Positions 51,841 through 60,889 of a stretch of DNA of 64,000 bases are shown one piece after another. Where the stretch lies: assembly GCA_903926465.1 (NCBI GenBank), contig CAIYJE010000178.1, positions 60,961 to 124,960 of the forward strand, written 5' to 3'. Numbering within the stretch: position 1 is the first letter of the stretch; the number at the start of each line of letters is the position of its first letter. Both the position numbers and the translations under genes were made by a program. Origin of the DNA: an uncultured Planctomycetales bacterium (GTDB taxonomy: Bacteria; Planctomycetota; Planctomycetia; Isosphaerales; Isosphaeraceae). The notes under the pieces are model-generated. The model saw nothing but the letters and a program-made list of their open reading frames with translations. It searched no databases and was not told the DNA's origin.

Positions 51841-54372
51841 ATGGTCGATCCCCGTACGTCTCAATTCTGGCAGGCAGTCGTGCAGGGCGGCCTTGTCTCG
51901 CCTGAGAAGCTTGAGGAGTGCTGGGAGGCAATTCCTGCAGACAAGCGAGTTCGCGAGGCGCTCGACCGGCGTCTGGCACGGCAGGCGGTCAATTCCGGAC
52001 TGCTTACCATCTGGCAGGCTCAGCAAATTCTGGCCGGCCGCCAGATCGGCCTGCGGATTGATCGGTATGTGGTTCTGGACCAGATCGGGCAGGGGGGAAT
52101 GGGCCGGGTCTATCTGGCCCGTGATACCAGGCTCGGCCGGCTGGTCGCGCTTAAGGTCCTGGCCCGCGAACGGATTGGAAACCCCCGCGCCGTCGCCCGC
52201 TTCCGGCGCGAGGCCAAGCTGGGGGCCCAGCTTCAACATGAGAACGTGATCCGGGTCTATGACGATGGCGAGATTGGCGGAATGCCCTACCTCGTCATGG
52301 AGTACATCACGGGCAAGACCGTGGCCCAGTTAATCTCCGAGCAGGGCCGGCTGCCCGCGGCCGATGCCACGGAACTCACCCGCCAGGTCGCGCTCGGACT
52401 GGAGCACCTGCACCAGAAAGATCTGCTCCACCGAGACGTGAACCCCAGCAATATCCTGGTCGATCAGGAGGGAACCGCCAAGCTGACCGACCTGGGGCTA
52501 GCCATTGACCTGGGAGACGAAGAAGAGATTGTCACGCGCGATGGTGCCACGGTTGGCACCTTCGATTACATTTCGCCCGAGCAGGCCCGCAACCCACGCC
52601 AGATTGATACCCGCAGCGATATCTACTCACTCGGCTGCTCGCTGTACCACATGCTTGCCGGGCGAGTTCCCTTCACGGCTCCAAGCCTTCCGGAAAAACT
52701 TTTCGCCCACCAATCGGGCCTGCCTGATCCGCTTCACACCTTGGTCCCCGACCTGCCTGAGGGACTGGAAGCGGTGGTAGCCACCATGATGAACAAACGG
52801 CCTGAAGATCGTTACCCCCGACCGGTAGCGGTGGCACGTGCGCTTGAACCATTCGCGCAACATGACCGAAAAGCTCTCTTCAGGTCGGCCCCTGCGGCTC
52901 AGCCCGAAGAGTTTGATCCGTCTGCATCTCAACTGGCCCCAGCCGATGCCTCGGATTCTGAGCTGCTCACAAACGCGCTGGCAGTCGAGGCCGAAGAGCC
53001 AGTGGAAGTTACCCCAGAGGACGTTACGGACGCGCCCCTGCCTGGCTTTAACCTTCAGCTTGATCTGAGTACCGAACCAACCCGCTCCAGAGCATTGACC
53101 AAGTCGGCTGTCCGGGCCAACTCGCAATCGGGCTCAGGGGATGAGAAAGAGAAAGCACGGCCGCCCGCCTCTTGGTGGAAGGCAACGTCCATTACCCTGA
53201 GTTCGCTTCTGATCCTAGGCGCGCTTGCGGTAGTTTTGTGGCCGGCGTCGAGCGACCCAGGCCAGGGTGATTCCGGCACAGTTTCCAAGTCAAGAGCACC
53301 CAAAGCTGTCCCCCCGGCTCGACCGGCCGATTCCGCACGGCCATTTCTGGTCCGGTTTGGACGTGATAACGTGCTGGCCGAGGCTACGCTGGCCGAAGCC
53401 ATCAGACGCTCGGCAGGCAAGACGGCCGAGATTCTGATCCATGACACCCAGCCGGTACGCCTGGAACTGGACGAACCCATAGCCGTCTCTGGGAACCTGA
53501 CGTTGAAGGCGGCACCGGGGAACAGGCCTCGTCTTGAAATCGAGTTCCAGAAACCGGTGAGCTTCCTCGAAGGGGCTCCTCAGAGCACGCTCAAGCTTGA
53601 AGGACTATCCATCGTTGCGTCTTATCAAGAGGCCCCGTCAACCGAGACGGCGGTTATTCAGGCGCAGGGAACTTTGTCCTTGGACCAGTGTGAGATTGAG
53701 GGGCAGAACTTGCCTTCGGTGGTCCATGCCATCCAGGCCGAAGGGGCCAAGCTGAGCCTGAATCGCTGCCTGATCCAGGGGTTTTCCAACCCGGTCCACT
53801 GGCGGGCCCATCCGCTGGCTGAGGCTACGCTGGAGAACACGCTTCTGGTTGGCTCCGGTCCGAATCCCTGGCCCCTGGTGGCCGAGGTTGAGGAGGGTCG
53901 CCGCAAGGGGAAACGCCAGCTCCAGATCAATCACTGCACATGGATTGGTTCCGGGATGGTCCAGATCAAGGGGGGTAAAACCGAGGCTCCGCTGGAGATC
54001 CGAGTTCGGAGTTCGATCACCGTTGGGCGCTGGCTGGTGGACTGGCAGGGGGCCGAACCGTTCCCGAACGGCCTGAGCTGGTCGGGTGAAGAGAACCTGT
54101 ACGACCTTGGCGGCGAAGGCTGGATCGCCAGGCCGGATGAATCGCCAGATTCGATTCCGCTGGGAGGCCGGGCCCATAAGCTAGATACCTGGGCTTCCAA
54201 GGATCACCCCATGATCAAGGAACGCGGTTCCCAGGCCCGAGGCGTGGAGTTTGCCACCATGCCGCCAGGCAAGGGTCGCACGCCCGCCGATCATGAACTG
54301 AAGTCAGGGGCGGGCTTTCTGGAACCTTGGCCGGGGATTGAGCCTGAGCGGTTGCCTGTGCCTGCAAAGTAG
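51841..54372 (+). CDS. Transmembrane Ser/Thr protein kinase with extracytoplasmic beta-helix-like domain
   Basis: 843 residues from ATG 51841. A short N-terminal region (planctomycete kinase leader, about 1-75) precedes the kinase domain (about 78-345): QIGQGGMGRVYLA loop, VALKVL, catalytic HRDVNPSN, DLG in LTDLGLA, and SPEQARNPRQIDTRSDIYSLG. Asn follows the catalytic HRDV at the place of the usual Lys (HRDxK), a recurring planctomycete variant. After a linker and one membrane span (SITLSSLLILGALAVVLWP, about 460) a C-terminal domain with repeated short beta strands looks like a right-handed parallel helix. It probably senses an outside signal. Confidence 0.9.
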   Translation: MVDPRTSQFWQAVVQGGLVSPEKLEECWEAIPADKRVREALDRRLARQAVNSGLLTIWQAQQILAGRQIGLRIDRYVVLDQIGQGGMGRVYLARDTRLGRLVALKVLARERIGNPRAVARFRREAKLGAQLQHENVIRVYDDGEIGGMPYLVMEYITGKTVAQLISEQGRLPAADATELTRQVALGLEHLHQKDLLHRDVNPSNILVDQEGTAKLTDLGLAIDLGDEEEIVTRDGATVGTFDYISPEQARNPRQIDTRSDIYSLGCSLYHMLAGRVPFTAPSLPEKLFAHQSGLPDPLHTLVPDLPEGLEAVVATMMNKRPEDRYPRPVAVARALEPFAQHDRKALFRSAPAAQPEEFDPSASQLAPADASDSELLTNALAVEAEEPVEVTPEDVTDAPLPGFNLQLDLSTEPTRSRALTKSAVRANSQSGSGDEKEKARPPASWWKATSITLSSLLILGALAVVLWPASSDPGQGDSGTVSKSRAPKAVPPARPADSARPFLVRFGRDNVLAEATLAEAIRRSAGKTAEILIHDTQPVRLELDEPIAVSGNLTLKAAPGNRPRLEIEFQKPVSFLEGAPQSTLKLEGLSIVASYQEAPSTETAVIQAQGTLSLDQCEIEGQNLPSVVHAIQAEGAKLSLNRCLIQGFSNPVHWRAHPLAEATLENTLLVGSGPNPWPLVAEVEEGRRKGKRQLQINHCTWIGSGMVQIKGGKTEAPLEIRVRSSITVGRWLVDWQGAEPFPNGLSWSGEENLYDLGGEGWIARPDESPDSIPLGGRAHKLDTWASKDHPMIKERGSQARGVEFATMPPGKGRTPADHELKSGAGFLEPWPGIEPERLPVPAK

Positions 54373-54384
54373 GTGGATCGGCGC

Positions 54385-54807
54385 TCAGGAATCGCCAGCC
54401 AGCAATTCCCGGCTGGAATCAAAGATCCGCCGGCCACGCTCACGGTCGACCGGCCGACCGTCGGGCTCAGTCTGCGATCTCCGCTTGAGATCCGCGAAGT
54501 TGGCCTGACAAAACGCGCACTCAATCACCTCAAGGTGAAACCTGATATAGCCGGCTTGTGAGCGATCTAGCACGTCCAACAGGTAACTACCCAGGGTCTC
54601 CCGGCTCAGACAGGTGACCCGTGACCTGCGCCAGATGGCTCCCAGGGTGTGCAGGCCGGCGTCGACCCGATCCAGCCGCACACGCTCCAATCGCTCACGC
54701 AGGTCGGCCGAATCACGCAAAGATTTCTCAATGCGAGCCATTTCTGTGGCGGGCAGATCTTCCGCCAGGTAGCCACGCAAATCGTCATCGTCAATCGCGG
54801 GATTCAT
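54385..54807 (-). CDS. Zinc-finger anti-sigma-factor-like protein
   Basis: 140 residues. A helical N-terminal half (EMARIEKSLRDSADLRERLERVRL) precedes H-x3-C-x2-C (RFHLEVIECAFCQANFADL), the usual zinc-binding anti-sigma motif. It is encoded 33 bases downstream of the ECF sigma gene on the same strand, the classic sigma/anti-sigma arrangement. No membrane span is seen, so it would act in the cytoplasm. Confidence 0.7.
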   Translation of the reverse strand: MNPAIDDDDLRGYLAEDLPATEMARIEKSLRDSADLRERLERVRLDRVDAGLHTLGAIWRRSRVTCLSRETLGSYLLDVLDRSQAGYIRFHLEVIECAFCQANFADLKRRSQTEPDGRPVDRERGRRIFDSSRELLAGDS

Positions 54808-54840
54808 GGAACACCCACCCCGTTTTTCTGTACCGGCACA

Positions 54841-55464
54841 TCAGAGGGTTTCCTCCAAACTCATGCCGGCCCGGCGCGCCATTTCCTTGATCCGGGCAAT
54901 GGTCTGAAATTTATAGCTGGCCACCGCTTGCTCCGTCATGCCCAGGTACTGGGCCACTTCCTTGTTCGCCCAGTTCTTCACCAGCAACAATTCCAGGCAG
55001 CGCACGCGATCATACTCGCCCCGACCGATCCATTCTCGCACCAGAACGCCAAGCGATTCCACAAGCAGGTTTTCCTCGGCCACCCGCCGCTCATCGCTGC
55101 GGGCAATGCTTGAGGCCGGCCGGAAACTGCCAGGAACCTCATCCAGCGGCCGACCCTGATCGTCGGAGCCAAATTGATCGACCGGCCTGCGTCCCTGCCG
55201 CCTGAGATGGTCGGTTAACTTGTGCGCAGCAATTGAAAAGAGATAAGCCTCTAGATCACGGTCTTCATCGTAATTCGGCAGGCTCGTCAAGAAACCAATG
55301 AATGTCTCCTGAACCGCATCTTCACTGGCCGCGCGATCATGAATTCGGCTATCGACAAAAGCGACTAGCCGCCCCTCATAGCGCTCAATGAGTTGCTGCC
55401 AGGCCCTGGAATCACCGTTGCGGACCAGACGGACCAGCAAACGTTCAGACTCGGTCGTGGCCAT
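54841..55464 (-). CDS. ECF-type RNA polymerase sigma factor
   Basis: 207 residues from ATG 55464. Region 2 shows DSRAWQQLIERYEGRLVAFV and ASEDAVQETFIGFLTSL, with EAYLFSIAAHKLTDHLRRQGRR; region 4 shows KEVAQYLGMTEQAVASYKFQTIARI as the helix-turn-helix. A long linker joins the regions. It likely redirects RNA polymerase to envelope or stress promoters and is controlled by the adjacent anti-sigma-like protein. The ATG lacks a clear ribosome-binding site; TTG 55491 is possible. Confidence 0.9.
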   Translation of the reverse strand: MATTESERLLVRLVRNGDSRAWQQLIERYEGRLVAFVDSRIHDRAASEDAVQETFIGFLTSLPNYDEDRDLEAYLFSIAAHKLTDHLRRQGRRPVDQFGSDDQGRPLDEVPGSFRPASSIARSDERRVAEENLLVESLGVLVREWIGRGEYDRVRCLELLLVKNWANKEVAQYLGMTEQAVASYKFQTIARIKEMARRAGMSLEETL

Positions 55465-55698
55465 GCGGGGGAGTAATCTCTGCGTAGGCAAGAATGCCGG
55501 CCCGAAGTGGACTCACGGCAAATCTCTGTATCTGGATTTGATTGTATGATTGTAGAAGATGCCCGAATGGCTGACCACCAGAAAGCACCAGATCCGGGCA
55601 AGACTTCAACACCACAGGAACCCAGTCGGTTGAATCCGTGGATTGATCAAGATGAGGCAATTCCGGCTGGAGCCTGCCCGTACGGGATCTCAACCCTC

Positions 55699-56118
55699 TT
55701 AGTAGAGGTCGCGATCAATCCAGGGCGACTCCGGCTTACCGTACGGCCGGAACCGGCTCTGGTTCTCCCAGTGGCTGCGCCTGAAGGTCCAGAAGGCCAA
55801 GGCCCCAATTGGCAACAACACCACCATCACAATGATCCAGACCAAGCGGTCATGGCGGCCTGGGAAATCGGTCTCAGACGTTCGCATCAGACGAGCGAAC
55901 TCGCCCACCCAGAACAAAGCCAAAGCTATAACCACAGCCAGTAAAATGGCCCAGTAGAAGAGCCCCAGCAACAGCGGCAACAGGTAAACAAAAAGCACAC
56001 CAATCAGAACCAGACCGATCCACTCAGCACCACGCAACTTTTTGAGCCAGCGACCAACGGTGGGTGACCACGACCTGATCCGCGAACCGACCGAATCAAA
56101 AACTTCTGCGGGATCCAT
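55699..56118 (-). CDS. Small multi-span membrane protein, unknown
   Basis: 139 residues with three or four hydrophobic segments (AEWIGLVLIGVLFVYLLPLLLG; AILLAVVIALALFWVG; LVWIIVMVVLLPIGALAFW). The ending (FWTFRRSHWENQSRFRPYG) resembles phospholipase D-nuclease N-terminal-type membrane segments, but only weakly. The start of a gene row (with the next two) on the reverse strand. Function unknown. Confidence 0.6.
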   Translation of the reverse strand: MDPAEVFDSVGSRIRSWSPTVGRWLKKLRGAEWIGLVLIGVLFVYLLPLLLGLFYWAILLAVVIALALFWVGEFARLMRTSETDFPGRHDRLVWIIVMVVLLPIGALAFWTFRRSHWENQSRFRPYGKPESPWIDRDLY

Positions 56119-56167
56119 GGATCATCCTTCAGGGTCGGGGCCAGGGCGCGACAGTCTCAAGAGAATT

Positions 56168-57016
56168 TCACGCCGCCATTCGAAGCCATTTTATCAAAAA
56201 CACGCCCGCCACCATGAGGCCGCTCACCGCGGCGGTCCGGATCAGGGTGGTGTAATAGCCCCGGGTGGCCTCTTCCAAACGAATGTAAACCGACAGAATC
56301 GCCAGACTTGCCAGGATTCCGAACAAGGCCGCTCCCAGCCATAAGCCGGCTCTCTGCCTTCGGTAGGCAGAAACCAGCGTATGTTCCACGTCTGGAGTAA
56401 GTTTGACCAACTGACTGGCCCGAAAGAGTCGGGCATAGTCCCGTTCTTCGCTCTCGATTGCCGGTTCGGTGCAAACCACCTGATCAAGCAACTCGACAGG
56501 CGGCTTCCAGCCCGGAGAAACCCCAGCCGGAGTCAGCAACTCACTCAGCCGAGCCTGGAGTTTTCGGCCCAAATCGTCACGTGCGAGCTCTGGATCCACT
56601 TTCCAGTCACTGCTCACCCGCAACGCGTTTGTCAGGTCCACGGAATCATCAGGCACAACTGGAACCGGATTAACCGAAGCCTGAGCCACTTCCTTCTTGG
56701 CCATGGGGATCAAGCCGGGATTGACCACGAACGCGGGAACGTTGCACTCGGTGGTCCCGTCGGGAAACGCAGAGATCGAGCCCGCTGACGGTTGAGCAAC
56801 CGCCTCTGCAAGCACGACTTCCTGTGGCTCATCTTTAGTTGTAGAAGCCACCAACCGTTGGACACGGGGTGACTCGGTATGATATCGCGATTGCACGGCC
56901 GCCACGGCCCGCCGGTACGCGAAATGATGCTGGCGTCCCTCGCGAACCAATCCGAGCAGACAGACTCCGACGATCAGTACCAGCAAGACTGTGAAAACGG
57001 TTTTCAGGAATTTCAT
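56168..57016 (-). CDS. Membrane protein, unknown, in the kinase operon
   Basis: 282 residues. An N-terminal membrane span (TVFTVLLVLIVGVCLLGLV) precedes a soluble middle region rich in Val, Glu and Pro; two C-terminal spans (LGAALFGILASLAILSVYI; LIRTAAVSGLMVAGVFLIKWL) end the protein. It starts 7 bases after the kinase gene stop, so it is co-transcribed with that kinase and could be a substrate. No family recognised. Confidence 0.65.
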   Translation of the reverse strand: MKFLKTVFTVLLVLIVGVCLLGLVREGRQHHFAYRRAVAAVQSRYHTESPRVQRLVASTTKDEPQEVVLAEAVAQPSAGSISAFPDGTTECNVPAFVVNPGLIPMAKKEVAQASVNPVPVVPDDSVDLTNALRVSSDWKVDPELARDDLGRKLQARLSELLTPAGVSPGWKPPVELLDQVVCTEPAIESEERDYARLFRASQLVKLTPDVEHTLVSAYRRQRAGLWLGAALFGILASLAILSVYIRLEEATRGYYTTLIRTAAVSGLMVAGVFLIKWLRMAA

Positions 57017-57023
57017 GGCAGGC

Positions 57024-59081
57024 TCACCTCAGTCGTACGTGCTTCCAGGCTGAGAGGTTGTTCGTCACCAGACGACCCATATTGGTTGGGCACACGTCTA
57101 GAATCTTGGATTTCAAGCCAGCTTCCGTGAGCGTTTCTGAGTGGTAGCGCGCATAACGGGCCGCGTCCCGGCTCCAAGGGCTGGCAAACTGCACCACGAT
57201 TGTTGCAAGCGTGAGCGGGATTGCGGCCGCAGGCTCTTGAAATGCCAGGCCTGAGGCCACGGCCGCAATGAACCCATTGGCAACCACCGGCACAGCCCGA
57301 AATCGGAACCGTCGACCTCGGTCGACCAGTTTCCAGACGCGTGGCACCGCCAGTGCCAGACCAAAGAACCCGGCGGCTTGTTGCGGTAACGAAGAACGGA
57401 ACCCAGGCGACAGGTTCACCACGGCCTGATTCTGCAAACCCGAGATCCAGCCTTCAGAGGGGCCACCCCCCAGGTACTGGACCAGAGCCCCGGTCAATGC
57501 ACCCAGCGCCGCCCCAACACAAAGGTAGGTGATCCGCTTGCTCAGGGATGAAACGGAACGCCCTTCCCAGAGCTTGGCCGGCACCATGATGGCCCAGCTT
57601 GCAAGCAGGGTCATTCCAAAGAGCTGTGCGAACGGGAACAGATCTTGATTATTCGGGTAACCGAAGACCGGACCCTCCATCAAGGGACCGACCAAAAGCG
57701 TGGCTAAGGCCGCCAGAACGGCGGCGATCAACATCGAGGTCGAGAGTTCGGCCAATCGTAATCGCGATGCCGGTAACAAGGGCTCTTTCGGAATTTCGAC
57801 CGCTGCTGCTCGCGCGGGAGCGACGGGCTGCCCACGCCTCTGGGCGGCTTTCGGCCTTCGGTTCCAGCCGAACAGGCCCCGGATCTTGTCGCCGTTTTGC
57901 CTGGGCGTTCCCGGGGGAACCGTATCCGGGCCAATATAAAAGATTGGTTCCTCACGCGCGGCCGGAATCACAAACTCAGGCTCGGGTCTGGATGCCGCCG
58001 GGGCTTCTGGCACGGCGGGTGGGCGTTTGGCACCACCAAAGAACCGCTGGGCGGCTTTGGGTGGTGCGGGTGTCTCAACCGCTGGCAAAAGATCAACGGC
58101 CCGCGCCGGCCGCAGGGCAGGATCTTTGGCCATAGCCTTGCCCACCAGGCTTCGGTATGGATCTGGCAAAGAGGTCAGGTCGGGCCGAGCGGTCAGGTGC
58201 TTCATCAGCACCTCTTGCACACTTTCCCCTGCAAACGGCACACGACCCGTCAAGAGTTCGTAAATGATCACGCCCATCGCATAAATATCAATTGGCTTGT
58301 TGTATTTACCACTGCCAATCTCTGGCGCCATATAATGGCAAGTACCAACGGACTGCGAATGGCCGGGGACCTGAGTTCCGGCCATGGCCTTGGAGAGGCC
58401 ATAGTCGCCAATTTTCACCACCCCCTCTTCCATGAAGAGGTTGGCCGGCTTGAGGTCACGGTGCACAATTCCATGATCGTGCAGGTAAGAAACGCCAGCA
58501 ACCAGCCCTTCCACCCAAATCCGGACCTCGCGGAGCGGGAGGCCATTGGGATGCTGCTCCAGCAGTGTGGCCAAACTGGGCCCGGCAAGATACTCCATGA
58601 TGACAAAGGTATCTCCTTCGTCATTGGTCCGAAGGTCATGAATTGTGACCAGATGCGGACTTTTCAGGTTCATGCACTGAATCACGCCCCGGCGCTCAAC
58701 ATCCACATTGCGCAAGATGTGCTTGAGCGCAACGTCTTTGCCGGCATCGGTCACCGCGTAGTAAACCTCGCTGAACCCACCACGGCCAATCGCCCGTTTG
58801 ATGGTATACCCTGCGAGTGGGCGGGCCCCAGAAGCAAACGTGTATCGACCACCCGATGACGGTGCCCCTTCGCGCTTGGGTTGGCCGTTCCGCACGAACG
58901 TCGGGTCCATGACCGAGCCTTTCGGATCTCGGGAAGGTGTGGCCGCGGCGACCGTTGGATCGGTCCGAGAACCCGCCGTTGATGGCAGCGACTTCTCCCA
59001 CAACCGCAAGCGATTGTACCAGAGGCGAACCGGTAGTTGTCTGGCAATCGTTGAACTCAAGGATGCCTCGTCTTTGCTCAT
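57024..59081 (-). CDS. Ser/Thr protein kinase with C-terminal membrane domain
   Basis: 685 residues. The kinase domain (about 92-345) shows RAIGRGGFSEVYYA, DVALKHI, HRDLKPANL, the DFG equivalent D-Y-G in IGDYGLSK, CHYMAPEIG and the LTGRVPF segment; all catalytic residues are present. A Pro/Ala linker leads to a membrane domain with several spans (SMLIAAVLAALATLLVGPLM; LFGMTLLASWAIMV; ITYLCVGAALGALTGALVQY). It overlaps the upstream FHA-protein gene by ATGA (59078-59081), a natural reader of its phosphothreonine products. Confidence 0.93.
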   Translation of the reverse strand: MSKDEASLSSTIARQLPVRLWYNRLRLWEKSLPSTAGSRTDPTVAAATPSRDPKGSVMDPTFVRNGQPKREGAPSSGGRYTFASGARPLAGYTIKRAIGRGGFSEVYYAVTDAGKDVALKHILRNVDVERRGVIQCMNLKSPHLVTIHDLRTNDEGDTFVIMEYLAGPSLATLLEQHPNGLPLREVRIWVEGLVAGVSYLHDHGIVHRDLKPANLFMEEGVVKIGDYGLSKAMAGTQVPGHSQSVGTCHYMAPEIGSGKYNKPIDIYAMGVIIYELLTGRVPFAGESVQEVLMKHLTARPDLTSLPDPYRSLVGKAMAKDPALRPARAVDLLPAVETPAPPKAAQRFFGGAKRPPAVPEAPAASRPEPEFVIPAAREEPIFYIGPDTVPPGTPRQNGDKIRGLFGWNRRPKAAQRRGQPVAPARAAAVEIPKEPLLPASRLRLAELSTSMLIAAVLAALATLLVGPLMEGPVFGYPNNQDLFPFAQLFGMTLLASWAIMVPAKLWEGRSVSSLSKRITYLCVGAALGALTGALVQYLGGGPSEGWISGLQNQAVVNLSPGFRSSLPQQAAGFFGLALAVPRVWKLVDRGRRFRFRAVPVVANGFIAAVASGLAFQEPAAAIPLTLATIVVQFASPWSRDAARYARYHSETLTEAGLKSKILDVCPTNMGRLVTNNLSAWKHVRLR

Positions 59082-60622
59082 GAGACCGCGACCCTGGGGC
59101 CAAGCGGCTCCAGGCTGAAGGAAAACTCTGCCCCCTGAACCCGCGCGGTTGACGGCAAAGCCGACCGTTCCTGGAACGGCCGACCATCCACCTCAAACGG
59201 TTGCCTGGCCCGACACCAGAGCTGACCCGCCTGGCGGAACAAGACCACGGGCGCACTGAGACGGGGGGCCGGCACGTGCGATTGGGGCCCAGGCCCCAGG
59301 ATGCAGGTTTCCGCCATTAGAATGGCAGCGGAGACGGCCAGCGGCATGCGGTGCCGGCTGATCAAATCCAGACGTGCTGTGGCCGAGACCGGGCTCGGCT
59401 GACGAAAGACCAGTTCCACGGAATCGCCCAGACGGATCCGATCCTGGTCACGCAGCGGGACCTGGTTCAGAATGGGCTGTCCGTTCAGAAACGTAGGCTG
59501 ATGGGGCTGCACACTATAGCCATCCCCCTGGCGAGTCAGCGTGGCATGACGCCTGGAGAGATCACCAAGAATTGTGACATCCGCCTGGCTATCTGGTCCG
59601 GCACGCCCCAGCACCACCTGGCTTTCCAGGCAAATCAGGTAGCCGCCTATCGCATCGGCCCAGAGATAGAACCGACCATCCGAAAAAGAATCGGTGGCCG
59701 AACTAGCGGTCTGGTCCGTACCCCTGGCGGCCATGCCGGCCAACACCGCCTGGCCTGGCGCCACGTCTGGAACCTCGCGAGAGGCGGCAAGGACCGTGCC
59801 TACTCCATCCGTGCGCTGGCGAATGTCCGTAAGACCTGCGCTGAGCCCGCTGAAGGGACTGGCCGGAAGAGCGGCCCCCGGCCTGAGTGCGGCAATGCGC
59901 TGCCAGCCCCCAGCCCGAGCCTGACGCGCAACCGGATGATCTGGAACCAGTTCAAGCACAGCCTCGGCGGCCAGGAGCACCTCTCCCCAGTTCGGATCCG
60001 CAACCGCCATCGCTTTGTATAAACGTTCGATCGGCTCTTGCACGCCAGCCTGTCGGGCTGCGGTCTCTTGCAGGACTGCCTCAAGTACCGCCAAAACCGG
60101 TGGTTTTGCCAGACGCCTGGCCTGCTCGAGCGCCTCACGGGCCACGCCAAACTCTCCTCGGCGGCTCTCGGCAAGGCCCCGCTTCCAGGCTTCGGCCAGT
60201 TCCAGGCAATGGCGAAGGCCTGGGCTGGAAATCGACTGCTGGGATAATCGTTCGATGCCTTCGAGGGCCCGGGCAGGATCTCCGGCCTGGAGGATCAGAT
60301 CAATGCTGGCCACCGAGTCATCCGCCAGTTCGAGTCTGGCCCGGGCCACGCGCTCGGCCGGTGCACCATGACGCTCGGCCAGAGCGATATCTCCGATCGC
60401 CCCCGGAAAGTCATCGACCTCGGCCCGCCGACCACCCCGATCCAGCAGATCGTTCGCTAGCCGGCTTCGGAGCTGAATCACCTGCCTGTGATCACAAACC
60501 GACGGCTGCGCCAGCCCAGCCAGCGCCTCTTCATAGCGACCGGCTTTCGCGGTTTCCTCTGCCTGACGCAACGCTAGTCGCCACTGCCCCAGCATGGTGG
60601 AGAACTCGCCCTTTGGAATCAT
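59078..60622 (-). CDS. FHA-domain protein with helical repeat N-terminus
   Basis: 514 residues. The first 260 residues are helical repeats (TPR-like alternation, e.g. AKAGRYEEALAGLAQ and ALELVPDHPVARQARAG). An FHA domain follows about residues 340-415: VVLGRAGPDSQADVTILGDLSRRHA and TFLNGQPILNQVPLRDQDRIRLGD. A second FHA-like segment may lie near the C-terminus. It likely binds phosphothreonine on targets of the kinase encoded immediately downstream with ATGA overlap. The ATG at 60622 has no clear ribosome-binding site; ATG 60595 is an alternative. Confidence 0.85.
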   Translation of the reverse strand: MIPKGEFSTMLGQWRLALRQAEETAKAGRYEEALAGLAQPSVCDHRQVIQLRSRLANDLLDRGGRRAEVDDFPGAIGDIALAERHGAPAERVARARLELADDSVASIDLILQAGDPARALEGIERLSQQSISSPGLRHCLELAEAWKRGLAESRRGEFGVAREALEQARRLAKPPVLAVLEAVLQETAARQAGVQEPIERLYKAMAVADPNWGEVLLAAEAVLELVPDHPVARQARAGGWQRIAALRPGAALPASPFSGLSAGLTDIRQRTDGVGTVLAASREVPDVAPGQAVLAGMAARGTDQTASSATDSFSDGRFYLWADAIGGYLICLESQVVLGRAGPDSQADVTILGDLSRRHATLTRQGDGYSVQPHQPTFLNGQPILNQVPLRDQDRIRLGDSVELVFRQPSPVSATARLDLISRHRMPLAVSAAILMAETCILGPGPQSHVPAPRLSAPVVLFRQAGQLWCRARQPFEVDGRPFQERSALPSTARVQGAEFSFSLEPLGPRVAVS

Positions 60623-60889
60623 TGAGGAAGGGGCCGAAGTTGACCCTCTGCACTACCGTTTAACTGGAGCCGCTGGCTTTATCTTGATGGACCCGACGGT
60701 CCACCGAATCCATGGGAACGCCAGCCGGCAATACCAAGCTCTAGCCGATCCTGGATCATCATTGGAAGAGAATCAGGCCGACAACCTCGCCCCGCGCCAG
60801 CCAATCGACCGGAACGGGGCAGTGGTTTGATGGCCAGTGCTCCAAACCCGGGCCCAGCCGCGAGGGCAGGACCTGGGCTGGCTACCGAA

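Noticed and set aside
57897..58859. Forward frame opposite the second kinase
   Set aside because: Antisense of the kinase domain; no ribosome-binding site and no family resemblance.
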